DNA from: an uncultured Prevotellaceae bacterium
GTDB taxonomy: Bacteria; Bacteroidota; Bacteroidia; Bacteroidales; Bacteroidaceae
Direction: 5' to 3'
NCBI GenBank assembly: GCA_947167935.1
Contig: CAMVJU010000018.1
Span: forward strand, 1 to 35,611
DNA: 35,611 nucleotides
The position numbers and the translations under genes were made by a program. Positions 7,089 through 15,794 of the stretch are shown here, one piece after another. The notes under the pieces were generated by a model that saw only the letters and a program-made list of their open reading frames with translations, ran no database searches and had not been told where the DNA came from. The number at the start of each line of letters is the position of its first letter. Within the stretch, counting starts at the first letter, position 1.

Positions 7089-9440
7089 CTACTTGTTTTG
7101 CAGGTATTCATCCATGTGCTGGGCAGCACGGCGGCCATCACCCATAGCGAGGATGACGGTGGCGCCACCACGCACGATATCACCGCCAGCGAAGATCTCG
7201 CTGCGTGCCGACTGCATACCCTCGTTCACGACGATGGTGTTCTTGCGACCCAGCTCCAGACCCTCAATGCTCTTCGGCACCAACGGGTTGGGCGATACAC
7301 CTACAGCCACGATGACCTGGTCGACATCAAGTGTTACCGTCTTGCCCTCCACGGGAACGGGAGAGCGGCGTCCACTGGCATCAGGCTCTCCAAGCTCCAT
7401 TACTTGGAGGATGGCCTGACAGACAGCACCTGTCTCATCGGCCTTGTACTCGATGGGGTTGTGCAGCGTGAGGAAGTTGATGCCCTCCTCCTTGGCGTGC
7501 TTCACCTCCTCCAGACGGGCCGGCATCTCCTGCTCAGAGCGACGATAGACCAGCGTGACATTGCCACCTAAGCGCTTCGCTGTGCGACAGGAGTCCATAG
7601 CGGTGTTGCCGCCACCAACGACGAGCACGTTCTTGCCGAAGTTGATAGGCGTATCGGTGGTGGGATTGGCAGCATCCATCAGGTTCACACGTGTCAGATA
7701 TTCATTCGACGACATGATGTTGATGCTGTTCTCGCCAGGGATGTTCATGAAGTTGGGCAGACCGGCACCAGAGCCTACGAAGATGCCTTTGAAGCCTGCC
7801 TCTTCGAGCTGCTCCACGCTGATGGTCTTGCCTACGATGACGTCGGTCTGGAAATGGACGCCCATCTTGGCCAGATTCTCGATTTCAACATCGACAATCT
7901 TGTTGGGCAGACGGAACTCAGGGATGCCGTACTTCAGCACACCACCAATCTCGTGCAGGGCTTCGAAGACATAGACGTCGTAGCCTTTCTTCACCATATC
8001 GCCTGCAAAGCTGAGTCCGGCAGGGCCAGAGCCAACAACGGCGATCTTGATGCCGTTGGATGGAGCAATCTCGGGCAGCGAGATGTTGCCGCTCTCACGC
8101 TCGTAGTCGGCAGCGAAACGCTCCAGATAGCCGATGGCCACAGGCTTTGAGTTCATCTTCAGGTGGATACACTTGCTCTCGCACTGCTTCTCCTGCGGAC
8201 ATACACGACCACAAACTGCGGGTAGGGCAGAGGTCTTCTTCAGCACACGGGCAGCAGCGAGGATATCACCACGCTCGATGTTCTTCACAAAGCCTGGGAT
8301 GTCGATATTCACAGGGCAGCCTTCCACGCAGCTGGGCTTTCCACAGTCCAGGCAACGCTTGGCCTCCTGCATGGCCATCTCCTTCGTCAGGCCGATATTC
8401 ACTTCCTCAGTACGGGTAGTGGCACGGTAGACAGGGTCGAGCTCTGGCATGATGATACGCTCGATGGCCAAACGCTCCTTGGGCTTCATGGATGCACGTA
8501 GCTCCTTGCGCCAAGAGTCGTCAGTCGAGGCCTCATTTACGGTCTCTGAGGAAGTTTTCTTCTTTTTAGCCATGATGACTGTGTCTCCCTCAGTGAACGA
8601 CAGCGGGGCCTTGGGGCTTATATGCTCTTCATAGTGTTCGAGTTCCTCCTGCTCAGCTCGTTTGAAAGTACCCATGCGCTTGAACATCTCGTCCCAGTCG
8701 ACGAGGGCTCCATCAAACTCAGGACCATCGATACAGACGAACTTCGTCTTGCCGCCAATGGTCAGTCGGCAGGCACCGCACATGCCTGTACCGTCCACCA
8801 TAATGGTATTGAGCGACACTTCGCAGGGGATGTTGTGTTTCTGAGCGGTGAGGTTTGAGAACTTCATCATGATGGGAGGACCGATGGCAAACACCTTGTC
8901 GACGTGCTCCTGCTCGATGAACTTCTCGATGCCGACGGTCACCACGCCTTTTTCGCCGTAGCTGCCGTCGTCGGTCATGATGATGACCTCGTCAGAGCTC
9001 TCACGCACCTTGTCCTCCAAGATGATGAGGTCTTTCGAGCGGCCAGCCATTACTGAGAGCACACGGTTGCCTGCCTTTTTCAGGGCTTGGATGATGGGCA
9101 ACATGGGTGCCACGCCAAGACCGCCACCTGCGCAGACAACGGTGCCGAAGTTCTCGATGTGCGTGGGATTACCCAGCGGACCTACCACATCGGCTATGAA
9201 TTCGCCTTCATTCAGGGCGCATAGTTTCTTACTGGAGAGACCCACCATCTGCACCACCAGCGTGATGGTGCCTTTGTCGATGTCGGCGCCCGCGATGGTA
9301 AGCGGCATGCGCTCGCCCTTCTGGTCGACGCGAACGATAACGAAGTTGCCCGCCTTGCGACTCTTGGCAATCAGCGGAGCCTCAATCTCGAAGAGGAAGA
9401 CCTTCTCAGAGAACTGCTCCTTTTTTACAATTTTGTTCAT
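7089..9440 (-). CDS. Fused dihydroorotate-dehydrogenase-B-type NAD/FAD subunit and NADPH glutamate synthase small-subunit homologue (NfnAB/SudAB-like)
   Basis: 783 residues, two modules. The N-terminal part (to about 270) is a ferredoxin-NADP reductase-like unit with GGGLGVAPMLP for nucleotide binding and a 2Fe-2S type cysteine motif (MCGACRLTI, then a further Cys). After a Lys-rich linker, the second part (about 310-783) is GltD-like: cysteines for FeS clusters in CLDCGKPSCVEGCP and CGRVCPQEKQCESKC, an FAD site GSGPAGLSFAGD, and an NAD(P) site VGGGNTAMDSCRTAKRLGG. In related enzymes these two subunits transfer electrons between NAD(P)H and ferredoxin or sulfur compounds; the fusion is common in Bacteroidetes. 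No glutamate synthase large subunit is adjacent, so true glutamate synthesis is doubtful and transhydrogenase-like activity is more likely. Confidence 0.85.
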   Translation of the reverse strand: MNKIVKKEQFSEKVFLFEIEAPLIAKSRKAGNFVIVRVDQKGERMPLTIAGADIDKGTITLVVQMVGLSSKKLCALNEGEFIADVVGPLGNPTHIENFGTVVCAGGGLGVAPMLPIIQALKKAGNRVLSVMAGRSKDLIILEDKVRESSDEVIIMTDDGSYGEKGVVTVGIEKFIEQEHVDKVFAIGPPIMMKFSNLTAQKHNIPCEVSLNTIMVDGTGMCGACRLTIGGKTKFVCIDGPEFDGALVDWDEMFKRMGTFKRAEQEELEHYEEHISPKAPLSFTEGDTVIMAKKKKTSSETVNEASTDDSWRKELRASMKPKERLAIERIIMPELDPVYRATTRTEEVNIGLTKEMAMQEAKRCLDCGKPSCVEGCPVNIDIPGFVKNIERGDILAAARVLKKTSALPAVCGRVCPQEKQCESKCIHLKMNSKPVAIGYLERFAADYERESGNISLPEIAPSNGIKIAVVGSGPAGLSFAGDMVKKGYDVYVFEALHEIGGVLKYGIPEFRLPNKIVDVEIENLAKMGVHFQTDVIVGKTISVEQLEEAGFKGIFVGSGAGLPNFMNIPGENSINIMSSNEYLTRVNLMDAANPTTDTPINFGKNVLVVGGGNTAMDSCRTAKRLGGNVTLVYRRSEQEMPARLEEVKHAKEEGINFLTLHNPIEYKADETGAVCQAILQVMELGEPDASGRRSPVPVEGKTVTLDVDQVIVAVGVSPNPLVPKSIEGLELGRKNTIVVNEGMQSARSEIFAGGDIVRGGATVILAMGDGRRAAQHMDEYLQNK

Positions 9441-9498
9441 GCGTTTTGCTCTATTTTATAATTATGTCTATTGTCGTGCTAAAGTACCAGTATCTATT

Positions 9499-10509
9499 TC
9501 AGCATCCGAAGAAGGAAGAAATGTTCTTTTCCCATGCTGCGTTGTGCACGATTCGGCCTTGGTTATGCTCACGCAGAAACCGTAGGTGGTAGCTGCGATC
9601 AACGGTCATGCGGTAGAGTGGCTTGTCGGCAAGCTCGATGAAGATGACTTCTCTGTGCAGTCCCACGCTTTCCATAGCATGCCGCAAAGAATACTCGAAA
9701 GCATGATGGGAGGCCATGTCGTAGGTGTACAAGTACGTAGCAGTTTGTTCTTGTGTGACAAGCTCCACGGCGGCTTTCCCGTTTTTGAATCCGGCAAACC
9801 AGAATCCATCGCCATCAAGGCGGTAAAGACCGGCAGATATGTTGCAACCGCAGTCGAGCATGTGGCGATAGGAAAAGGCCTTCTCGCCGAGTCGCTCTTC
9901 CAGATGGCTGTTTAGCTCCCGGTGTGCCTGCTGCCATTGCTTTAAGATGCGTTCGCGAAGCTTACGAATCTTTTCACAGACAGTCATAGCATCACGTCCT
10001 ATCCGGCGCAGGGAGTATTTGTCGCCTGTGTCGAGGATCAGCGTGATGGAATAATTCTCTTCCACGATGTCTTGTATGAAGCATAGGGGAATGCGCCGCC
10101 CAAGATGGTCGTGAGGACATAGGATCAAGGCATCATCGAGCAGCTCCACCTTGGCAATGCCATGCTGCACGTCACCTTGTTCGCTGAAATCATAGTCGCC
10201 CTCGCCTGAATAGAGTGACTCCCCTGACGCAAACAGGGACTCCATACTCCGTTTCATGTAGGCACTCCAAAGCTGTTCGAAGAAAGCCTCGGTGTCATGG
10301 CCTAGCTGTGAAAGCACGACCTCTCCCGACGTGGTTGTTAATAGGATGCGGTAGCCCGGTAGCCGAAAGTCAATCAGGTCTGCAAAGTCGAGTATTATCC
10401 GACCTTGATCATTGTTGAACTCCAGGGAGTCGTGGCCAATGCTACAGGTAACCTGCCCTGTCAGCTGGTCTTTCGTCAGCAGGCATTGATAGGTACCAAA
10501 CTCTTTCAT
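9499..10509 (-). CDS. Unrecognised protein with tandem PH/GRAM-like beta-rich domains
   Basis: 336 residues from ATG 10509, which starts two bases after the stop codon of the zinc-ribbon gene; an upstream start at 10572 would overlap that gene. No signal peptide or membrane segment. Residues about 18-90 and 117-190 look like two copies of one fold: a run of beta-strands (DSLEFNN, IILDFADLIDFRL, YRILLTTTSGEVVLSQLG versus DALILCP, IPLCFIQDIVEENYSITLIL, KYSLRRIG), each closed by a helix (TEAFFEQLWSAYMK versus MTVCEKIRKLRERI), as in PH/GRAM domains. A third, less clear copy may lie at 220-310. The tight coupling with the zinc-ribbon and FHA genes suggests that the three products work together in the cytoplasm. 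The role is unknown. Confidence 0.6.
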   Translation of the reverse strand: MKEFGTYQCLLTKDQLTGQVTCSIGHDSLEFNNDQGRIILDFADLIDFRLPGYRILLTTTSGEVVLSQLGHDTEAFFEQLWSAYMKRSMESLFASGESLYSGEGDYDFSEQGDVQHGIAKVELLDDALILCPHDHLGRRIPLCFIQDIVEENYSITLILDTGDKYSLRRIGRDAMTVCEKIRKLRERILKQWQQAHRELNSHLEERLGEKAFSYRHMLDCGCNISAGLYRLDGDGFWFAGFKNGKAAVELVTQEQTATYLYTYDMASHHAFEYSLRHAMESVGLHREVIFIELADKPLYRMTVDRSYHLRFLREHNQGRIVHNAAWEKNISSFFGC

Positions 10510-10511
10510 GA

Positions 10512-11261
10512 CTAAAGTTTGGTGCCGCATTCGCCGCAAAACTTCGTGCCAGGCTCGTTCTCTTTTCCACATTTAGGACACACGGCCTGTCCTCCTCCCA
10601 CGGGATGCCCGCACTCGCTGCAGAACTTGGTTCCTTGTTGTAACTGTGCTCCGCATTGGGGACATTTGAGCAGGCTCAACGGTTGTCCGCAGTTGTTGCA
10701 GAATTTTCCTTGTCCTGCCGGCTTTCCGCAGTGTGGGCAAATGGTGGTGCGGCTTTCAATCTTGCCGTGCCAAACGGTGGCAGTCTCTGCCTGTTCGTCA
10801 ATGTTGCGACGCATGGCCTCATTGCGGGCTTTGGCCACATAGGTGCTTTCGCGTGGTGCACAGGCGATACACAAGCCTTCCTCTTCGTTCCAACAGTCAG
10901 AGCAGACCCAGTTGTTGCACGATGGGCACTTGGTGAATTGTCCTTTCACTTCCTCCTGAGCGGCGTCGAAGCTCTCCTCTTGTTCACGCCGCCACTGTGG
11001 ACTGCGGTCTTCCATGCGGTTACGTACCATGTCGGCTCCGCTCTCAATGGCAGATCCAAGATTTCCCAGGACTCCGCCAAACAGTCGGCCAACGAAGCCG
11101 GCATTGTTGCCGAATCTTTCTGTACGCTTACGTGATTTGTAGGTAGTAGATTCCTTGAAAGTGGATTTGAAACCATTTCCGCAGTTGTCGCAATGAAATT
11201 CGTACTGGAAGCCAGCTTCGGTTGACAGGTCGTCGTAATTCTTAGTGAAACTGTGTAACAT
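10512..11261 (-). CDS. Multi-zinc-ribbon protein
   Basis: 249 residues with ten CxxC knuckles at about 24/27, 112/115, 120/123, 131/134, 175/178, 188/191, 200/203, 214/217, 228/231 and 242/245. The last three ribbons are near-identical double-zinc-ribbon units (FCSECGHP, FCGECGTKL style). Between the first ribbon and the rest sits a basic, then glycine-rich amphipathic stretch (about 41-80, with GFVGRLFGGVLGNLG) that could touch a membrane. Such ribbons usually mediate protein or nucleic-acid contacts rather than catalysis. The gene sits between the FHA gene (36 bases upstream) and the PH-like gene (2 bases downstream), so the three form one probable operon. Function is unknown. Confidence 0.75.
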   Translation of the reverse strand: MLHSFTKNYDDLSTEAGFQYEFHCDNCGNGFKSTFKESTTYKSRKRTERFGNNAGFVGRLFGGVLGNLGSAIESGADMVRNRMEDRSPQWRREQEESFDAAQEEVKGQFTKCPSCNNWVCSDCWNEEEGLCIACAPRESTYVAKARNEAMRRNIDEQAETATVWHGKIESRTTICPHCGKPAGQGKFCNNCGQPLSLLKCPQCGAQLQQGTKFCSECGHPVGGGQAVCPKCGKENEPGTKFCGECGTKL

Positions 11262-11297
11262 AGCTCTTTATTCTATAGGGTTAGATAATTGGTTTGA

Positions 11298-12182
11298 TTA
11301 CGAACATTTGAAGACAAGCGTGGTCTTGCCCATAGTGATGGTGTCATTATGCTTCAGCGTGGTGCTGGTGCCTTGGATGACCTGCTGATTGTTTACCTTG
11401 ACGGGATTGAGCGCTTTCATCACGGTGAGCGTGAATGAATAGTCGCCCTGTCCGTCAGGGATGGCGTCAATCTTCACCGAGCGGCGACTCATCTCAGGGT
11501 CGTCGAACTCTAGATCAGAAGGTGTTTTCTTATCCTTGCGTCCGATGACATTAGCGCCTACAAGCAGCTTATAGTGCTTGCGGCTGAAGAAACCGCCCCA
11601 TTGCAGCGAGCCGCTGGACTCCTGCTGCGATGCGGTGGAGGCAGGAGTATTTTTCGGCTGTTGCACAATCACCGTCTCGTTGTCGTCATCGTCTTCGACG
11701 ACGGGCTTCTCCACGACAGGCTTTTTTGGCTTAGGCTTGATGGCTGGCGTGTCGGGTTTCTTGGGCGTGTCGTCGTCTACAGGCATCAGCAGCATACCTC
11801 TTGCCGGCTTCTGTACCTCTTGATGGGCTGCTACGGCTGCGGCGGCACCAGCGGCAGCTACGCCGATGGCACCAGCAGAGTCAATGGCAGCACTTGCACT
11901 TGCAGGACTCTTCTTCTTTTTAGCCGGCATGAAGGTGACTGCTTCTGCATCTACCCGCACAACGAAGGTGGCGCTACAATGCTTGTTCGTGCATTTAAAG
12001 GTCTGTTCGCCGGCCGTTGTAGGACAGATGCGAACCTCGTTGAAACAACGCGGACAAATCCATCCACACTCTCTGTTCAGAATGGCAAAGATGTCATCGG
12101 CAAACACGAATCTGCCGTTTTCATACTTGGGATTGCCAATGATTCTGAGCGGTTGGGGATCGTTTTCTTCTTCTCTATTCAT
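11298..12182 (-). CDS. Zinc-ribbon and FHA-domain protein
   Basis: 294 residues. A zinc-binding region at 40-72 has CPRC at 43-46 and further cysteines at 53, 64 and 69. A low-complexity linker (about 88-200) is rich in Ala, Lys-Pro and Asp, with an acidic DDDD near 164. The C-terminus (about 203-291) is FHA-like: NVIGRKD, then MSRRSVKI and NNQQV, ending LVFKCS. FHA domains read phosphothreonine peptides. The usual SRxH motif here is SRRS, lacking the histidine, so phosphopeptide binding may be altered. No kinase gene is adjacent. It is the first gene of the FHA, zinc-ribbon, PH-like cluster and begins 54 bases after uxaC. Confidence 0.75.
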   Translation of the reverse strand: MNREEENDPQPLRIIGNPKYENGRFVFADDIFAILNRECGWICPRCFNEVRICPTTAGEQTFKCTNKHCSATFVVRVDAEAVTFMPAKKKKSPASASAAIDSAGAIGVAAAGAAAAVAAHQEVQKPARGMLLMPVDDDTPKKPDTPAIKPKPKKPVVEKPVVEDDDDNETVIVQQPKNTPASTASQQESSGSLQWGGFFSRKHYKLLVGANVIGRKDKKTPSDLEFDDPEMSRRSVKIDAIPDGQGDYSFTLTVMKALNPVKVNNQQVIQGTSTTLKHNDTITMGKTTLVFKCS

Positions 12183-12236
12183 ATTTGATCATGTGAAGGG
12201 GCAGGTTACGCAACTGACAGTGACCACCTTGCACCT

Positions 12237-13643
12237 TTAGTAGAACTTGAAATATCGGCGGGCATTGTTGTAGCTGATGTCCTCCACCATACGGGCGAGC
12301 AGCTCGCGGTCGTCGGGCAGCAAGCCTTTCTCTACGTCGTTGCCGAGCAGGTTGCAGAGGATGCGGCGGAAATACTCGTGGCGCGGATAGCTGAGGAATG
12401 AACGGCTGTCGGTGAGCATGCCCACGAAGCGGCTCAGCAGGCCGAGCACCGAGAGGGCGTTCATCTGCTTGATCATACCATCCATCTGGTCGTTGAACCA
12501 CCAGCCCGAGCCGAACTGTATCTTGCCAGGCTCGCCACCCTGGAAATTACCCAGCATCGTGGCGATGACCTCGTTGGCGCAAGGATTCAGCGTGTAGAGG
12601 ATGGTGCGGGTGAGCTTGCCCTTCATGTTCAGCTTGTTGAGGAATTTCGACATAGCCTTGGCGGTGTTGAACTCGCCGATGCTGTCGAAGCCTGTGTCAG
12701 GGCCCAACTGGTTGTACATCACGGTGTTGTTGTCGCGGATGGCACCATAGTGGAACTGCTGTGTCCAGTCGCTGTCGGCGTCCATCTCGGCCATCACGGT
12801 GAGGAAGCAGTTCTTATACTGGCGCACCTCCTGGTTGGAGAGGCGCTGGCCACGCATAGCCTTCTCGAAGATGACCTCAATCTGTGAGTCGGTGTACTCC
12901 TCGTCGTAGAACTCCTCGATGCCGTGGTCGCTCAGCTTACAGCCGTTGGCGGCAAAGAAGTCGTGACGCTTCTGCAGGGCGTCGACCATATCAGCGAACT
13001 TCACGATGTTGACACCGCTGACTTTGGCCAACTGCTCGACATAGGCAGCGAAGTCGGTCTTCTCGATGTTCATGGCCTTGTCAGGACGCCAAGCAGGAAT
13101 CATCATGGGGTCGTCGGCGGCCTTGTGCTTGGCATATTCGATGTGGTTGTGCAGGTCATCGACGGGATCATCTGTTGTGCAAACGCACTCCACGTGATAG
13201 TGCTTCATCAGGCCACGGGCAGAGAACTCGGGCTGCTTCAGCTTCTCGTTGCACTCATCGAAAATCTCACGGGCGGTCTTGGGCGAAAGGAGTTTCTCGA
13301 TGCCGAAGGCGGTCTTCAGCTCCAGGTGCGTCCAGTGGTAGAGGGGGTTGCGCAGGGTGTAAGGCACAGTCTCGGCCCATTTCTCGAATTTCTCCCAGTC
13401 GGTGGTGTCCTTACCCGTGCAGAAGCGCTCATCGATGCCGTTGGTACGCATAGCACGCCACTTGTAGTGGTCACCGCCCAGCCACAGCTCGGTAATGCTC
13501 TTGAAGCGGTGGTCGTTGGCCACCATCTCAGGGATGAGGTGGCAGTGGTAGTCGATGATGGGCATCTTGGCTGCATGGTTGTGGTAGAGGTCCTGTGCAA
13601 TCTCGGTCTCTAAGACAAAGTTCTTGTCGTTGAAAGCTTTCAT
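12237..13643 (-). CDS. uxaC: Glucuronate/uronate isomerase
   Basis: 468 residues, the usual size of UxaC. It isomerises D-glucuronate to D-fructuronate and D-galacturonate to D-tagaturonate in the cytoplasm, the first step of hexuronate use. The amidohydrolase-fold metal site is seen as DYHCHLIPE (His33, His35) near the N-terminus. The whole sequence, including SRSFLSYPRHEYFRRIL and ARRYFKFY at the end, reads like the family throughout. It follows the KDG-kinase-like gene by 31 bases, a combination that fits uronate breakdown to 2-keto-3-deoxygluconate and its phosphate. The genes for the intermediate reductase and dehydratase are not in the window. Confidence 0.95.
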   Translation of the reverse strand: MKAFNDKNFVLETEIAQDLYHNHAAKMPIIDYHCHLIPEMVANDHRFKSITELWLGGDHYKWRAMRTNGIDERFCTGKDTTDWEKFEKWAETVPYTLRNPLYHWTHLELKTAFGIEKLLSPKTAREIFDECNEKLKQPEFSARGLMKHYHVECVCTTDDPVDDLHNHIEYAKHKAADDPMMIPAWRPDKAMNIEKTDFAAYVEQLAKVSGVNIVKFADMVDALQKRHDFFAANGCKLSDHGIEEFYDEEYTDSQIEVIFEKAMRGQRLSNQEVRQYKNCFLTVMAEMDADSDWTQQFHYGAIRDNNTVMYNQLGPDTGFDSIGEFNTAKAMSKFLNKLNMKGKLTRTILYTLNPCANEVIATMLGNFQGGEPGKIQFGSGWWFNDQMDGMIKQMNALSVLGLLSRFVGMLTDSRSFLSYPRHEYFRRILCNLLGNDVEKGLLPDDRELLARMVEDISYNNARRYFKFY

Positions 13644-13674
13644 GATTTTTTGTTTGTTTTAATGGAATATGTTT

Positions 13675-14715
13675 TTAATAATTTGCTAATAGTTCGGTTA
13701 TTTCTTCGTCGGTGGCGAGGTTGAAGTCGCCAGGGATGGTGTTCTTCAAAGCTGAGGCAGCAAGCGAGTAATTAACCTGCAGCTGCGGATTATTGGGGAA
13801 GGCGTGCACGGTGTGGATCAGACCGGCCATGAAGGCATCGCCCACACCCGAGGGGTCTACCACGCCGTTGATGTCGTGTATGGGTGCCTTAAACAGCTGA
13901 TAGCTCTTTCCGCCGTCGTCGCTGGAATAGAGTAGGGCGGTGAGTAGGTGTCGGCTGCTGGCCACCATGTTGCGCATGCCCATGAGCCACTTGCGGCAGC
14001 GAGGATACTGGCGGTGGAGGTCTTCGAACCACTCGCGGTATTCGTCCATCTGCATCTGAAATTTCGTATCGGTGGCGGTATAGGGCGGCTGCTTTCTCTG
14101 GCAAAGGTATTCAAACTCGATGGCGTCGCCAAACATCAGATCACAGCGCGAGAGCAGCAGACCGAGGGTGGCACGCGGGTCAGCACCCTCATATTGCCAG
14201 AGGTTCTTACGGTAGTTGATGTCGTAGGACACGAGCACGCCGAGGCGGTCGGCAACGTCGAGGGCCTCGAGGGTAGCGTCTAATGAGCTGCGTGAGATGG
14301 CGGCGGTGATGCCTGTGACATGTAGCACGGCGGCATCCTTCAGAATCTCTTCCCAAGGCATCATGCCAGGCTTCAGCTCAGAGCTGGCGGAATTCGCGCG
14401 GTCGTAGACCACCTTGGCGGAGCGCATTCCTGCAGCGGGCTCGAAGTAATATGTGCCGATGCGCTGGCCACCCCACAATACATGACGGCAGTCGACGCCT
14501 AATTCCTGCAGGCGCATCAGTCCAGCATGACCCACAGGAGTATCTGGCAGGCGGGTTACATATTCCACCTGATCTCCCAACGTGGCGAGCGAAACGGCCA
14601 CGTTGGCCTCGCTACCGCCGTATTTGCAGGTAAAATAATCACCCTGCGAAAGACGCTGATGATCGTTTTTGGAAAGGCGGAGCAGCAGCTCGCCAAAGGT
14701 TACAATCTTCTTCAA
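13675..14715 (-). CDS. kdgK: PfkB-family sugar kinase, probably 2-keto-3-deoxygluconate kinase
   Basis: 346 residues if translation starts at the TTG at 14715, giving M-KKIVTFGELLLRLS, the normal N-terminus of KDG kinases. The only in-frame ATG upstream (14814) would add 33 residues overlapping the patatin gene and unlike the family. The PfkB C-terminal signature DPSGVGDAFMAGL is present at about 287-299, with catalytic Asp in GVGD. It would phosphorylate 2-keto-3-deoxygluconate to KDPG, linking hexuronates to the Entner-Doudoroff end reactions. Adjacency to uxaC supports that substrate over fructose or ribose. A TTG start 25 bases after the patatin stop suggests translation at a reduced or coupled level. 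Confidence 0.85.
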   Translation of the reverse strand: MKKIVTFGELLLRLSKNDHQRLSQGDYFTCKYGGSEANVAVSLATLGDQVEYVTRLPDTPVGHAGLMRLQELGVDCRHVLWGGQRIGTYYFEPAAGMRSAKVVYDRANSASSELKPGMMPWEEILKDAAVLHVTGITAAISRSSLDATLEALDVADRLGVLVSYDINYRKNLWQYEGADPRATLGLLLSRCDLMFGDAIEFEYLCQRKQPPYTATDTKFQMQMDEYREWFEDLHRQYPRCRKWLMGMRNMVASSRHLLTALLYSSDDGGKSYQLFKAPIHDINGVVDPSGVGDAFMAGLIHTVHAFPNNPQLQVNYSLAASALKNTIPGDFNLATDEEITELLANY

Positions 14716-14740
14716 TGTTAAGCGTTTGTTGTTTAGTGTC

Positions 14741-15763
14741 CTATTGTTGAGTGTTGAGTGGCAATTTCCGCAGGTCGGGCAATTGGCTGCGGGCACTCTG
14801 TTCGCCAACGGCAATCATGCGCACCATGCTCTCGTTGCCGAAGCTGGAGGCATCATAGTCGGGCAGGGGAGGGTTGATATAGATGTCGCAGCGCTGGCGG
14901 TTCTCATTATATTTCGTGATGTCGGGCCGCGTGAGCACCCAGTTGGCGATGGGGCCAAGGCCTACTATGTCGGCCAACGAGGTGATGAAGTTGCCCTCCT
15001 GCGACTTGCGGTTCTGAGGCTTTTCCTGTTGCAGGTCGACAGCGATGATAATGTCTGCACCCATCTCGCGGCACACGTCCACAGGCAGGTTGTTCATCAT
15101 GCCGCCGTCGACGAGCTTCTCGCCGTCAATCTCCACAGGCTTGAAGATACCGGGGATGGCCATCGAGGCGCGGATAGCCTTGGGCAGCGTGCCTCTGCTG
15201 AGCACTACTTCCTCGGCATTCCTCATCGAGGCGGCCACGCAACGGAAAGGGATGGGCAGGCAGTCGAACTCCACGCAGCCCTTGGCAGACAGCATAGAGT
15301 CGATGACCTGTTCCACACGACCTCCACCCAATACGCCAAAGGCCGTGTTGTTCTTGTCGATAACTGGGAATCCGAAGATGTAGGTGACACCCTTCAGCAC
15401 TTTAAAGGGCTCGCCACTCAAGTCGGCACGGCGGTCGGTGAGCAGCGAGAGCCATTCCTGCTGGCTGAACATCTCCTCCAGCTCGGAGGCAGTATAGCCT
15501 GCAGCATAGAGACCGCCGACGATGGAGCCGATGCTGGTGCCTACGATAAAGTCGGGACGGATGCCTGCCTCTTCGAGCACTTTGAGCACTCCTACCTCAG
15601 CGCCCCCCTTGGCACCGCCGCCGCCCAGCACTAGGCCAATCTTCTGCGCCCTTGCAGGGCAAAATGATAAATGAAAAATGATAAATGATAAACTCAGCAG
15701 CCTACCAATACCATATAATGTAAATTTCTTGGAACTCATACCGGCAAGTTTATCATTTATCAT
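14741..15763 (-). CDS. Exported patatin-like phospholipase (RssA-like)
   Basis: 340 residues. A signal peptide ends near FCPARAQ (residue 40). The catalytic domain follows with the oxyanion GGGGAKG (47-53), nucleophile elbow GTSIGS (Ser77) and DGG dyad aspartate (LVDGGMMNN, about Asp219), so it should hydrolyse acyl esters of lipids in the periplasm or at the outer membrane. Two starts are possible: ATG 15763, itself within a TTTATCA repeat array, or ATG 15739 (MSSKKFTLYG), the more conventional one. The signal-peptide core is encoded by four 7-bp repeats. Unlike many Bacteroidetes patatins it has no long C-terminal POTRA/barrel domain. It begins 31 bases after the stop codon of the secreted protein gene (15795-16577). 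Confidence 0.85.
   Translation of the reverse strand: MINDKLAGMSSKKFTLYGIGRLLSLSFIIFHLSFCPARAQKIGLVLGGGGAKGGAEVGVLKVLEEAGIRPDFIVGTSIGSIVGGLYAAGYTASELEEMFSQQEWLSLLTDRRADLSGEPFKVLKGVTYIFGFPVIDKNNTAFGVLGGGRVEQVIDSMLSAKGCVEFDCLPIPFRCVAASMRNAEEVVLSRGTLPKAIRASMAIPGIFKPVEIDGEKLVDGGMMNNLPVDVCREMGADIIIAVDLQQEKPQNRKSQEGNFITSLADIVGLGPIANWVLTRPDITKYNENRQRCDIYINPPLPDYDASSFGNESMVRMIAVGEQSARSQLPDLRKLPLNTQQ
15665..15692. repeat. Heptamer tandem repeat TGATAAA x4 in the patatin signal-peptide coding region
   Basis: Units TGATAAA, TGAAAAA, TGATAAA, TGATAAA run without gap. On the minus strand they encode SFIIFHLSF of the signal peptide. A change in unit number would shift the frame of the lipase gene. Confidence 0.85.
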
Positions 15764-15769
15764 TTATCA
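15749..15769. repeat. Heptamer tandem repeat TTTATCA x3 at the patatin start codon
   Basis: Three perfect TTTATCA units, the reverse complement of the TGATAAA unit at 15665-15692. On the minus strand they supply three ATG triplets in three different frames, of which only the one at 15763 opens the patatin frame. Confidence 0.85.
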
Positions 15770-15794
15770 TTTTTTAATTTAGGACGAAGTCCGC

